A stretch of DNA of 64,000 bases from the NCBI GenBank assembly GCA_016169945.1, contig JADLSH010000217.1:2418001-2482000 (forward strand), in the 5' to 3' direction. Origin of the DNA: Trachythela sp. YZ-2020 (taxonomy: Eukaryota > Cnidaria > Anthozoa > Malacalcyonacea > Clavulariidae). Below are positions 43,870-55,970 of this stretch, piece by piece (the stretch's first letter is position 1; every line of letters begins with the position of its first letter). Made by a program: the position numbers and the translations under genes. The notes below the pieces were generated by a model. The model saw only the letters and a list, made by a program, of their open reading frames with translations, made no database searches and had not been told where the DNA came from.

Positions 43870-45169
43870 TTTAAAACCGTGCAAAGTAATTTCCCCACCC
43901 TCTTATTGGAACTACATCTTTACCTTGGAACTAATTTGTACACTTTGAACTTTATATACTTGGAATTTATCGTTGTAGTCATACTTGGAAATGGAATCTA
44001 GTAAGTCTCTTTGATTTGTTCGTTATTTAAGTTTATTGTAGTTTGTATGTGTTTGTGAAATAGTTGTTAGAGTATTCCAAAAACGTTTGTTGAACCAACT
44101 TTGTAATTTTACTCTGTATAATGCCAGACAGTTTTACTCGTCAAGGGGAAAGTGTTTGACTTTAATAAGTGGGTTAAATCCAGGAGACCTATTTTGCTTG
44201 TAAAATTATTTTTATAGTATCTCTTATTTATAGCAAATACTATTAAAAAAATCAAATTTCATTATACGTATAAGAACATCTACAATCATGCAATATATTG
44301 TGTAAATAATATATTTTCAATTTTTCTGTTGCAGATGTCATTCTAAAGTTGACATGTCATGAAAAAAACACTAGTCAGGGTTATTGTGGGCCACTGGAAT
44401 TATCAAATAAATACTGATGGCCTCCCACCTACAGTATGCATTGCCAAATGAATATTTGTAATCAAATTCAGTTTGCAAAACATTATTTAAGCTGTGATTT
44501 GTTAGCTTGCAACAAGGTACCCCAACATCACAGTAAGAACATCCATATTTTCCTGGTTTTAACACATTTTATATTTGGCAAGAATGAGTCTCCAAATGTA
44601 GACCTGCATTATATTTGATTGATACTTATGATAAGCATTAGATCAAGTAAGACAAATTAAGAGTTGGCTGTCACAAATCCTCTTTTAGCCATACAGAATG
44701 CTTTTGCAGTATACTATCAAATACAATACTGCACCCTTAGAACACAAAAGCATGTGCAGTACATGTACATATATTGCAATCAAAGTCATTGTCTTCTAAA
44801 TACCACAACAGCATTATTTGTGACTGTCAATGCAAACTTTGTGCGCTTTCTTGTTTGATTCAAGCTTCTTATTATTAGTTTGGTTTCGACTTTGCTTAAA
44901 TAAATTCCAAGTATATTTGGAACCGTACCAAACTTTGCAACTTTACAAGTCTGAATTTGTCCCAGCCCATGCACATGTAAATATAGCCTTTGCTCTTTAG
45001 TTTTTTTATTATAAGTATTATTATTGAATGTAACGAGAACGGAAAGCTAACATTGAACTCAAAAGTAGCAATGAATCTTAAAGTGTTAGCCAACTTTGTT
45101 TATAGTTTGTATCAACTTTAAAATATCGAAATATATGATTTTTACCAAATTGGAAATATTGATTCAGTA
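43870..45169. other. No gene supported
   Basis: AT-rich sequence. Short frames (for example 44371-44974 on both strands) lack any domain or splice context that I can defend. Confidence 0.5.
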
Positions 45170-45480
45170 TTTTTGTGTTCCAGTATAATGTACATTTGAC
45201 CTATTTCATAATAATGTACATTTGACCTATACATATTTTTTGGTTGAAATAACTGTGTGTAACCAATGAAAATGGGTTATCTCAGACTCATGGCCTTAAT
45301 CATTATTTATCGGTTGTTATAACTAATAATTATAGGTTGAACCTGTATTGACCAAACCTTAACCCAAAAAAATAGGTTGTAATGACCTATTTGTAATTGG
45401 TCAAAATAACCATATAATTATTTGTTAAAATAACTTATATATTATAGGTTAAAGTAACTAGTTGGAATGGTTTGTTTTAA
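45170..45480. repeat. AT-rich degenerate minisatellite
   Basis: Repeated variants of TAGGTTGAAATAACC and TGACCTATTT in both orientations, with units of roughly 18-25 bp and strong divergence. Confidence 0.6.
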
Positions 45481-46104
45481 ATATTCAATTTATGCAAAGC
45501 AATAAATTGAGGTTAATGAAGTCCTTGCCAGTCTGTCAACACAATTAGTGCATGCACAAAATGTAGCTCAGGGAAAGCTCAAATACCTTGATAGAACAAT
45601 GCGTTTATTCTCGTGTCTGTTAATAAATATAAAATATGATAAGAAATTGAACTTTGGCAACTTAGCATGTGAAAAACTGATGCAAACTTGGGCCTAACCA
45701 ATCAAAATCTCTTCTAAAGATAGTTGTCACCATCATGCATACAATGGTGCTCTTTGTATTAAAACATTTGGGTACAGTTTATGCTTCTCCTAGTCATTCG
45801 CAAGATTTCAGTCAGTGTGTAAACAGTGCTAGTGAAATTTTTCAAAGTTTGTTTCAAGGTATCAAACCTTGTAACACAAAAAACCCACCCACCTCCCCAT
45901 ACGCAGAGCCGAGTACTGATCTATCGATCGAATCTACATGCTCAGATCACCTATATGTAACTTGTAAATTTGTAACCAAATTGTTCAAAGAATTGAATTA
46001 AATAAATAATGGCAGGGAATTGCTGTCCTTTGGGACAACACTTCGCCACGTGAAGTGCTTTTTTACAGGTCATTCAGGTCGAAAATGCGACCTAATTACC
46101 TGAC
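45481..46104. other. Unsupported short frame; otherwise empty
   Basis: 45735-46001 (+) is an 88-codon frame starting MHTMVLFVLKHLG. The start is mildly hydrophobic, but there is no family match and no splice context. Confidence 0.3.
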
Positions 46105-46460
46105 CTAGAGACTCGATGTGTCAGTCATACATAGTTGAATACACTGCACCAATGGTTGGTCACCAGTCCAACTAGGACTCAATATCAACAAGCTGACTGA
46201 CCTGAACGGGGGTCCGCCTGTTCCCCTGTTATCTAGAGGTCCACCTGTTCCTCTAGAAAAACCTACAGTTTTTGCATGCTCTGTCAGGTCTTGAGAGCCC
46301 TTACTGTCTCAGTATAACCAATGGTGGTCTCTAGACCATCAGGCCTCAACCCACTGAACAACATGCATAGAGCTGGCTCATCCCCTCTGCAACCTAGATG
46401 TCCTCCTGTTCCTCTAGGTAAAACTTAGGTTAGCTAGAGCCTCTAGACTGTTCGAGCACT
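46105..46460. repeat. Two diverged tandem units of about 170 bp
   Basis: Ordered motifs CCAATGGT, CAACATG/CAACAAG, GCTGRCT and CTGTTCCTCTAG recur in both halves (about 46150-46290 and 46318-46440). Confidence 0.55.
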
Positions 46461-48530
46461 TCCTTGCTGGATTTTCAATAAAAATTAAGGCATTGAAAGA
46501 AATATAATTATATAGATCTGGTTTTAGCAGTCTCACCACTCTAATGAAAGTTTTATATAGCTATTCTTTTCCAATTTGCAGAATCTGGCTCTAGAAAATA
46601 TTTTCCTATTAAATTGTATTCATGTAAAAATGCGAGGGGGCGATATAAATGCATGCATGGTTAGCTAAATGTAGGGAAATCCAAAACAAGGTTCAGTTCC
46701 TCATTAAATTACCCGGGCATCCGATCTAAAACATAGCTATTCGTTGATTCGCGAGGGGGGAAACAACGAATAAACGAATTTGCACAAACGTAACCAGTTA
46801 TATATATTGTATTTCATCGAGTTTCCTAAACTTTATCATGTCGATTATTGTCTAAAATATCTACTCTAGATACTTATCACACTTAGCTTTTTTGGTCCTT
46901 GGCTTCAATGACAAACCCAATACTTAGTAGCAAAGTATACATATCAATATAATAATAAATAGTAATAAATTCAATATTTATATCTGTTAGGACTTAGGTT
47001 ATTACTATAACATCATTTTTACTTTAAGGAATACTATAAGATGTAAAATACTTCATTTCCAGCGACAGCTTTAAGGAATACAAAAGAGCTAATCCGAAAA
47101 AAAGCTACAATGCTGACTGTTCTGTATACCGCTACTACAAGTGTTCACCAAATATCTAAGTCGATACGGAAAGTCCGGTAGAAATCACTTCTTATAACCA
47201 AACATATTAAATAGGATTGTGTGCCTAACATACTTTTGACAGCTCCTGAATATAATACTGACCTCTGCATAACATTTTTCAAACTCCGTAACTCAACGAG
47301 GAATAATTGTATCCACACAAACATTTTTGGTAAACACTCGCGGTTACGATTTACGGAACATATGAAACAGCCAGCATTGCGGCTTTGGTTTTAGAACTCT
47401 GTGACGCCAAATACCTAAGATAAACTATGGGTTGACAAATCTCCTTAACAACAGATCTTTCACACTACTTAAAGTCCCCACGACTGAGCATTTAAAGAAT
47501 CAGAACTCAGACGTTATGGCATGTTACACTATTTTTCCTGAAACTTGCAACGCAATTTCTGGCAACCCATGGTATGTAAAACCTATTCACAGTATAATTG
47601 AAAATTCACTTACTTCGCTGACATTTCTCCCCGTAACATACCTTAAAGGCACGAAAGAAATTAAATGCAAATGAAAACTATCAGAAAAGTGAGAAACAAC
47701 CCAGGCTCACTGATTTACTGTTAATATATTTGAACATAACATCACTCTATGACAGAAATTGCGTTGCAAGCTGCATGCAGCAAAAATGTCTCGTATAGCG
47801 TTGCCTGGTTAAGTAACCTTAAATTTAGGCATGCAAATTAGTTAGTATGATCAATACTGTATTATATAACATACTCGATGATATAAGTTGATACGCCACT
47901 CACGCGTGAAGAGCAGTATTGAAAGTTTGGAGCTATGTAGTCAGGGTTGGGGCGTCCTCAGCAACGGGATTTTCACTGACAAATGCCGAAGCTCTTTTCT
48001 GCCACAGAGGAATATCTTGGTTATCGATCCACGCTCCATTCTCTTTGATTGGAAGACTGTAGCTTCGGGAGATCTTGAGTTTCTTTTTTAGCGATCGGTT
48101 TTGATACTAAAGAATATAAATATACAGTATATCGAATGAATCTAGAGAAACTTTACCGAATGGTGCTTGCATGCTAGACCCAGGACGATGACCGAGGATT
48201 ACTCCTGTTGACATGCCAGCAATACTATATACATACAGTACACCTTATAATACAGTTGATGAAGCTATATTTGTACGGTTTTAGGTAAGAATATAAGAAC
48301 CAGACCGTTTATAGCTTTGAAGCTCTCTCCTCGGCAGAGGCTTTATTATTACGATCATTATTACGCTTACATGACGCATTTCACTACGCTGGAGAACGAG
48401 GGGAGAAGGAGGAAGGCACGAAGCCTCTGCCAGATGCCACAGCCAATATGGCGGTAAACCGGGGGGGGGGTACGTTTACATAGGCAACATTCACTGGTAG
48501 GCAGTAGGCACAAGGCTATTTCAAGTCAAA
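46461..48530. other. Largely unannotatable; small palindromic patch
   Basis: No frame with a domain. The frame at 47432-47674 (80 codons) is unrecognised. 48335-48450 has CGGCAGAGGCTT paired with AAGCCTCTGCC and may be a short MITE. Confidence 0.45.
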
Positions 48531-48827
48531 ATGGCTGAGAAAATATCACTCACTTCAATAAGCCCACAAAGAGATTATTTACTCGCAGTTCGAAATGAAA
48601 AAGTGTTATGCCCAGTTTGTGGGAAGACATCTGCTATCTTTTCAAGGCAAGGTCTGCATCAGCGCTATATAACAGTGCAAAAAAGCAATGTATTCAGCGA
48701 ACAGGTTGTAGCCGATGGCGATGCTTTCATGCGTCAATATGCAAGCGAAGAAACGCTATCGAATTTAATGGCTTTGTTCGATAGAAGAAGAGAAGAAATA
48801 AGTAAATTTCGCTTTTCAAAATTATAG
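48531..48827 (+). CDS. Unknown 98-residue protein, possible host exon
   Basis: The frame opens at ATG in a strong context (CAAAATGGC) and runs 98 codons to TAG. It contains a C-x2-C...H segment (CPVCGKTSAIFSRQGLHQRY) that could be half of a zinc site, and a charged helical C-terminus (LFDRRREEISKFRF). The stop lies only about 15 bp upstream of a LINE fragment, so the original coding sequence may have been cut by that insertion. I do not recognise the family. No splice donor is evident inside. Confidence 0.35.
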   Translation: MAEKISLTSISPQRDYLLAVRNEKVLCPVCGKTSAIFSRQGLHQRYITVQKSNVFSEQVVADGDAFMRQYASEETLSNLMALFDRRREEISKFRFSKL

Positions 48828-48842
48828 TTCCAAATTATGGCG

Positions 48843-49437
48843 CAGGATGCTCAATGTCTTCAACATGACCTTGATGGTGTCAACAAGTGGTGTGAAGTAT
48901 GCATATGGAGAATGGACCTCAATCTATCCAAATGTGAGGTTTTTACGGTGACTAGGAACATTAAACCTATTCAACACGAATACAAATATCCAGAATAATC
49001 TTGGTGTTCTCGTAACTTCCGACTTAAATGGAATCAGCATGTGTCTATGGTTTGTGCTAGAGCTAACAAAATGCTTGGTTCCGTTAAGAGATCTTCCATT
49101 CCCATGGATATTCGGAATCAAAACACCCTCCTTGCGTTAAACAAAACAATGGTCAATTGTTTTAATAGTCAATTGTCGTAATGTTCCCAGCTTTGGTCCC
49201 CACAATCTGTCTCGTTGATTCTTCAAACTGAAAATGTTCAACGACGTGCAACGAGATACATTTTATCACTTCCTTTTAGATCAGATGTATCTTTCAAAGG
49301 TAGGTTATTAAAAATAGGATTGCTCCCTTTATTTACTGGCACGAGTACATGGACTTATATAATACCTGGACTTAGAAAGTTGGTTTTATCTGAGGACCTA
49401 AATAACCTAAATAGCCGTTCAAAACAGCCTGTGTAAA
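48843..49437 (+). pseudogene. LINE RT thumb and C-terminal fragment
   Basis: Pieces in changing frames read LQHDLDGVNKWCE, DLNLSKCEVFTVTR, NLGVLVTSDLKWNQHVS, ARANKMLGSVKRSS and ENVQRRATRYILSLPF. These are typical of the region after the RT catalytic box in CR1/L2-like LINEs. The palm and catalytic box are absent and no tail is visible. The family differs from the other LINEs in this window. Confidence 0.85.
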
Positions 49438-50257
49438 CTGTCATTCGCGTCGTCCCTTGTCTAGCCTTTCTATAAAAATGCGTTGTCAGTAATTTGTAAA
49501 CAATGTTTTGTAGCTGTTAGTTACGGTTACCCGTAATGGAGCAACAAGCTCTGTGGGACTAACCTGTCTTACTTGACAAAGATTGTAAATAAAAATAACA
49601 GAATGCCGGTATATCTTTGTAATCATTAGAGACTGATTTGCATAGAGCACACAAACGACAAGATAGATGCTGACCATTTCACATCGTCGAACATGAGTTG
49701 GTCACAACAGTTATGGCCTAATGGAAACCAGCCTTTAGGGATCGTTACATTTCACTAGGAATACGAATAAGTATAGTCATCTGTTTATCTTCACGCCACT
49801 CACGTGAAAGCCGAGAATGGTGAAAACAAAACGTACAGAGGCTTGATTTACTTCGTTTCAGTAACAATTATTTTCAAAACTCCCATGCATCTAGACGGAC
49901 TGAGGTTTCAGTATAAAATACGTGCTTTGTTATGGAGACTCTTCTGAACTCGGTAATTCTTCCCCTTTTTGCAAATAATTAGTTTAGACAAAGGGACCTT
50001 CACTGCAAAATAGTTTACTGGGGGGGGGGCAACATGGAGGCTGGAGAGCAACATCCGGGAATGTTCATATACTTCTAAGGTCCTAAAGCCAACAGTTAAG
50101 AGACATGCAGGACATATTATGAAAATGGTAGACTGAACAATTGAGTGGACATATTTTTAGTTTATGTCCTTCTATAAGAATATCGTAGATTCTCTTGTTC
50201 ACATAGGATAACATATGACAATTTTGTTAGTGTACCTACAGTGGTTAGTATACTTAC
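49438..50257. other. No feature identified
   Basis: This should hold the cytoplasmic exon(s) of the minus-strand membrane-protein gene if these lie inside the window. I could not identify one with confidence. A 10-base G run lies near 50020. Confidence 0.4.
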
Positions 50258-53200
50258 ACACAGCAATCCAATGATGATGAAGAGAATAAGTACAAATGCT
50301 CCACAACCAATAGCAACCAACTGCCATACATACAGTCCCGTTTTCGGTTCATCGTCGTCATCAGAATCTCCTGACGTACCAGGAACAACGGCGCTGTTGG
50401 ACGAAGCGATGAGAATGTTACTTGATGCAGGTGTTACAGCAATCGATGAACTTTTTGATGCATTTTGAGAGCCATGGCCTTTTACAGTGGACGTAGAAAG
50501 CACCGGCGTTGAAACCGTTGTTTTGGTTCTGCTGGTTAAACTCCCCCTTGTAGATGTCGTTATCGCGATTGTATATGCCGTTGTCATGGATGTATATTCC
50601 ATTATTACGGAGGAAGTACCTAGGAGTCAGAACATATAGCATAAGGAACGTTAACATTCTAATACATTGGTTTCGCTACGTTTCTTGTGATTCGCAAGTA
50701 ACTTACATGCAGTTAACGTCGCAATTACGTAACCTTCAGTTGTCTGATAACTGAACTGACATTGCTGAATGATTTTTTCTCAATATATTGTCCATATTCA
50801 AAGACACTTATTTGATAAAAGCATAATATACATGAGATAATGCAATAACCAAGGTTAACAGCTAGGTAACCATGCTTTGATACGCAAGCACGAGGGGCTG
50901 TAACATGAGAGTCGTCGAGCGTTTCTCATCAGTTATCGTTGCGTGCGAAGCAAACGTTTTAGGAGCAAATAATTATTATCTTTTTGTCTTCGTAATTCGT
51001 GTTAAATTTGAAGGGGTGGTCAGCTCAAGATACAACTTGCCTAATGCTTAACGCTAGTCCCAGTAACAATAGTCGACGCAAGCCACCCATCGAACATCTA
51101 GGTCAACACCTCAACATCCAAACGGGTAAGTATGGTGACGAAGTTGTTAACTGATTTAAGCCTCTGCCATAGAATAGGAAATGACTAGAAGGGCAACTTG
51201 GGGCGGAACCTTTGACGTTTTTGACGCTGCGCATGTCGCATTATGCATGTTCATTGCCATTATTCTAGCCAGTCAATTGCATTTTCTGACCAATAAACAC
51301 GCTGAACTGGCTGGTCCCCCATTATTCTGGCAAGAAAGCTGCATAAAAATAGGGAACGTTGCACTGCTGAGTGGTCCTTCTGGTCGTTTGCTATTCTGTG
51401 CCTCTGTCTTCGGGTGATTACAACCGGAAATCACAAAAGCGCCATTCAATAATGATTAAGTCAATGAAGCAACCGACCATAGTATAATAGTAATTAGTAA
51501 ATAGCACGAATCTCAAATATGAGGTTGCTATGGTAGCGTAATCATTACCACCTTACGCGAGGACAGACCTGTTCCATAATTAAGGTACTCAATTCTATAA
51601 TTAAGGTACTCGGCACTTTCTATTTTATGTTACAACTATTTCTATTTCAGGATGAGCGAAAATTACGCTATGTAGAAATTAAGTTTCCGCTTCCAAAAGT
51701 TTTACTGACCCTCCCCCCCCATCTATTGTAGTCTTCATAACCTGGCTGTTCGAAAATATGGTTTGCGCGGTCGGAATTTTTCCCAAGATTAAGTACTTAC
51801 AAAAACTTACAAAATAATGCAAAGTAAACACAAAGCAGGCCTGACTTGATATGTAGCTGTGCTGAAGTATTAAAAGATTAACTTGCTAATGCCAGCATTA
51901 AATACCATGTGTAAAACTTTTAATTTGAGCTAGGGGTAACGATTGTACCTTATACCATAAATAGGGTACCATACATTCAAATCGATAACCGTTAAAAAGA
52001 GAGTGTAGGCCTTGAACCGACTGACAAAACCTTTAATATGTACTACGACATACAGAAAATCTAAACTTACAAATACTCTCACGTAGTTCTGCTACGTTGT
52101 AGGGGGGGCATATACAGCACCTGAATTCCAGGCCACCGAACGCTGCTGCTAGAACTTGCAATATCTCCTCTCCAGTAGAAAACCTTTATGCATGGTTAGC
52201 GAACCGAAAGACTTCTTCCGCGAGATGGCCTTTTAAATCTCTTTGCCCCCGCAAGGTTTTGCCACCAGAGGGCCTGAAGTCCTCGCGCGTAATATGATAT
52301 CGTGTATATATTGCGTATATGGCAGAAAAAATCTGTGTTTCAGTTTTAGCCCGTAAAGCATTGTTGGGTAATACCCGCTATTGGTATCGGGAATGGTTTC
52401 AAGTGTCGATGGAATCGTGACGTGTGATTGCCCAGGAGTTAATTGATTATTAAGTGTCTTTTTGCATTGGGCTGTTAGTCAATCGGTTGTGCCTTTAATA
52501 GGCATCGAAGCGTAGTTTTTAAAGGTGTAGATCAGATCGGAAAATACCGAGAAACCATTAAAGGTTAAACCGTAGCACATGCAGTCACAGGATTGAAGCT
52601 GATCGTATATCATTCAATTGTGCGAAAACTATACGGGTCAGTTTGATCAACGTCTGTAAATCTGATACCGATTTCGTCCTGATTAACATAACCTTTTCGT
52701 TAGATTTTCTCAGCTAAAACAGTCTATATCTTTAAAATAGTCGATAAACATGAACATTATATATATGCGTTTGATAAGTACGATAAAACATTCGCATCCG
52801 ATCTTTATCTGATTTACAAACACTCGCCTTCGGCTCGAGTTTGTTTTTCAAATAAAGATCGACTGCTCATGTTTTATCTATTACTTATAATATCCGCATT
52901 TGTAATACAGTCGAACCTGTATTAAGCGACCACCCTTGAGGAATGAGTTGCTGGCCGTTTAATACAGGATGATCGCTTAATGCAGGTTCACTAAGAATAG
53001 ACTCTCGGCAGTGGGTGTGGTCAAGTTATCATTATTTTTAATTAAATAGTATTTAAATACAGCGTAGGTACAAGAAATAGCTAAAAAATCGTGAGAAACA
53101 TAAATTATATATTAAAATACATGTATTGAGTAAGCGAATAACAGAAACAATGTAACAAGAATACAGGGTGCATCTGGCCGCTTAATACAGGTTCGACTGT

Positions 53201-55040
53201 ATTCGCACTGTAATCATGGTAACATCCTTCTAAACCTTTGTAAACTACGAAAGAGTCGCGTCAAAGACTCATAAGGATTTACAATTTGCTTGTATAGCAT
53301 GGTCAGCTATGCCACAAGCCGCCGCTTGCATTTCATTTAAGACATTTAATAATTCAGTGTTTGAGAACCCAGGGGCATATTTCAATATATCTATTTCCGC
53401 CAGCGTCGCATACATATAGACATAGACATGATGATTTCTAAAAATTTAATTGCGAAAACATGAACAAAGCACGTAAATTCCTGCTCCGTATATGTACCAG
53501 ACACTGATCTCAAAAACATAGTACATGGGATACCAGCATGATCTCCACAGCTATAGCAGAATATCCATAACCAGCCGGGGGCAGTTTTAGTGTAAACTAT
53601 TCCTAGTGGTAGATATAGTTGAAGGGGTGTTGATCGCGCAGTACTAAGTGTATCAGCTTCCATAATAGCATTTCTGAACTGCGCTAGCTGGCTGCCTGAT
53701 TACAGTTTTGCTTTAATCATGTGTGCATGGGACAAGTTCTTCTAGTTTAACCAGACCAATTTCTAACAACTGCAGGTATTTCCAGGTGGTACTTATTTCT
53801 TACTTATAGTATAGAATCCTATCTGGTGAGAACTGACGAAGTATCGACTATAATACAAATTGTTTGAGTTTAGATTATTCATATTTTAGTATATTTTAGT
53901 ATATTTTAATTATATTTCATTTCCCACAACATAAAATAATGTCTAATATGCGAAACTGTAAAAGTACTCCTGGATATAAATAGAAAAAGGCATATTTGCT
54001 TGCTCGCCCCATTTAATTTTGAAAACATTAACGATCAACACATGAGCACTGTGTTTATTATAGCTTAATTTATAATGTATGTTAAATATTTTGAAAACAG
54101 CATAATTAATCTTGATTTCCATGTAGCTACGTGTTTCGAATAAGTCGAGGAAATAATAGGAGATTAGGTATTAACTATTATGTAATAGGTATTAGCTTGG
54201 TATTTTTGGGCAAAATATGTCCAGAAATCGGTTTTGCCATCTACTGGTTGTTAGCAATTATCGTCGCAAATCTATGGGACAACAAAAGTTGTTGCGAGTT
54301 AGCGCTCAAACAAGAGTAATAGTTGCAATCTTTATCATGTGTATAAGCTTTGGACTAATTCTGCTTAACTATGAGAATGACATATATTACTGTGAACTAC
54401 ACAAGGCACAACAGCGAACAGTATACAATAGTTAATCCTGTTAAAAATGTAAACAGTGGTGCTGGTGCGTGTAATCATTTTACACATCCCTATATACAGC
54501 ATATAATCATTATTCAAAGGCACATGCCGTCAAAGATATTCTAGAATAACAGCGTATTTTTTTCCACTCCTTGATGTGGTATAGATAAGTTTAGCGTGAT
54601 GGACTATTTGAACTATTTTAGTCGTATTCAGTCTGTACAATGATCATGTACGGCGGCTTTAAAATACCGAAAAAGATCTAAACTGCAGTCTGCAGAGAAG
54701 TATCCCAACTTTTAAGCGAGTCAACCCAATAATTGTGCGTTTAAGTACAGATACAGATAAGACCAATGAACTTGGCTGCCGTTTCAAACTTGAAACCAAG
54801 GGCGAAATATTTACAGTACAGTCTAGATATCTTACCGCTTGTTTTTATAGTTGTAGTTGAATTTGAAGGTAATGAAGAGTTTCTTGACGACGAATTTGTC
54901 GAAGATGAAACCATACTGCTAGATATGCCAATGCTAGAAATGACGACTGTGGTACTAGTGGCGTTTTGACCGTACGATTTGCTTTGTTGTATGACCAGAA
55001 GAAAGAAAACATTTAACCAAATTCTTCGGGTTTTCTCCAT
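50258..55040 (-). CDS. Mucin-like single-pass membrane protein (exons 1 and 2)
   Basis: Exon 1 (55040-54836) starts ATG and encodes a signal peptide (MEKTRRIWLNVFFLLVIQQS) followed by an Asn/Ser/Thr-rich stretch with several N-x-S/T sites. It ends at AAGCG/GTAAGA. Exon 2 (50619-50258) follows a TTCTGACTCCTAG acceptor and encodes a Ser/Thr-rich stalk, an acidic patch (GDSDDDDEPKT), and a transmembrane helix (WQLVAIGCGAFVLILFIIIG). It ends at a GTAAGTA donor. Exon 1 leaves one base and exon 2 supplies two, so they join in frame; together they give 189 codons. Further exons for the cytoplasmic tail must exist at lower coordinates. The likely product is a cell-surface glycoprotein. The 4.2-kb intron holds other repeats, and an additional in-phase exon cannot be excluded. 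Confidence 0.6.
50868..51160 (+). repeat. Duplicated exon-like segment, copy 1
   Basis: It shares ordered blocks with 58598-58955: ATAACCAAGGWTAACAGCTA, CATCAGTTATCGTTG, GGGGTGGTCAGCTC and CATCCAAACGGGTAAGTATGG. The last block ends in a consensus splice donor. In this copy one frame encodes NASPSNNSRRKPPIEHLG up to that donor. It lies on the opposite strand inside the intron of the membrane-protein gene. Confidence 0.75.
51161..52907. other. No gene supported
   Basis: The frame at 51181-51417 (+) has one hydrophobic run but no other support. 51586-51614 contains a doubled AATTAAGGTACTC. Poly-C lies at 51712-51720. Confidence 0.4.
52908..53199. mobile_element. Tc1/mariner-type MITE (292 bp)
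   Basis: The ends CAGTCGAACCTGTATTAAGC and its near-perfect complement are flanked by TA (52906-52907, 53200-53201). A second internal inverted word (GCTTAATGCAGGTTC) follows the left end. No coding capacity. Confidence 0.9.
53391..53700 (-). other. Unassigned reading frame
   Basis: The frame runs from about 53700 through MEADTLSTARSTPLQLYLPLG and a Cys/Trp-containing stretch (WLWIFCYSCGDH) to a stop at 53391. Its composition looks coding, but I recognise no family. It lies within the intron of the membrane-protein gene on the same strand. It could be an extra exon or a repeat remnant. Confidence 0.25.
53701..54835. other. Intronic, AT-rich, nothing recognised
   Basis: TATATTTTAGTA-like words repeat near 53880-53910. 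The two short frames at 54131-54435 overlap and lack motifs. Confidence 0.5.
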
Positions 55041-55406
55041 TTCTGTGTCCTGTCGTGATATGAAAAAGCTTTGAAGACTCTTCGCCGATTGTTATAGGTT
55101 AAACTTTCTCTGCCTTTAATGTGAAAATCACTTAAAATCGCAAAGTTTTATATCAACACTGGCAAATCTCAGACAGACAAACACAGCCGCATGAAATATG
55201 ATCTTTGCAGTTGGCTTTGCCATAATTAACAGCATTACTCAGAAAGGAAATTACGTTATCAAATTTCACAGACAATTTTGGAAAATATTTCCGATTCGCG
55301 CATTCTAGACTGCTGCCTTCGGTTAAACAACGTCCTCAACGTGATCAATGGAAAATCTTCAAAATGAGTGTTTTAAGGCAGGGATTAATAGGTTTGCTTC
55401 AAGCCT

Positions 55407-55632
55407 ATCTCTCAAAGGGGTTTATATTTTTCAAAGGTTTTTTTTAGCATTAAACGGCGCGAAAATGCGGGTGGATTTAATTTATAGGCAGGCAACCTGG
55501 AGGCGAAATAAATGTGTCTCTCCCAAGTCCCTGCAATTTGCTCGCCTCCCGTCCGCCCTGCACCTGCTCTTAAAATTCCTCCCGCGCATTTTCGCGCGCC
55601 CTTAATAACACCCAAACCCCTTTGAGAGACAG
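55407..55632. mobile_element. MITE-like inverted repeat (about 226 bp)
   Basis: CTATCTCTCAAAGGGGTTT near 55409 pairs with AAACCCCTTTGAGAGACAG near 55615. An inner pair, GGCGCGAAAATGCG and CGCATTTTCGCGC, also matches. Confidence 0.7.
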
Positions 55633-55970
55633 ACTTGGAGCAAGTGTAGGTAAGGTTATAAAGCAGGCTGCAGAAGGTCAGGGTGATATCAGAGGAACGA
55701 TATCAACCTTCGCTCGAAAAGATTACGTCATATTTTCCAGTTCCACCTCTTGCTTGGCTATCACCAATTGTCGTTGAAAGTATATTATAGTCCAGGCAAC
55801 TATTTTGCAAACAGCCATAAACAATTAAACTTGAATCCTGCAACGTAAGCTTTAAAAAAAATCTTATCAGTTTGATGACTCTTTAAAAATAATTGCCTGG
55901 ATACAGTATGCCATCATGCAGTTTTGAAAGTTATTAAACTTCGGATTATTATTATAATGATTACATTATT

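Noticed and set aside
45735..46001. 88-codon frame with a mildly hydrophobic start
   Set aside because: No signal-peptide quality leader, no family match, no splice context.
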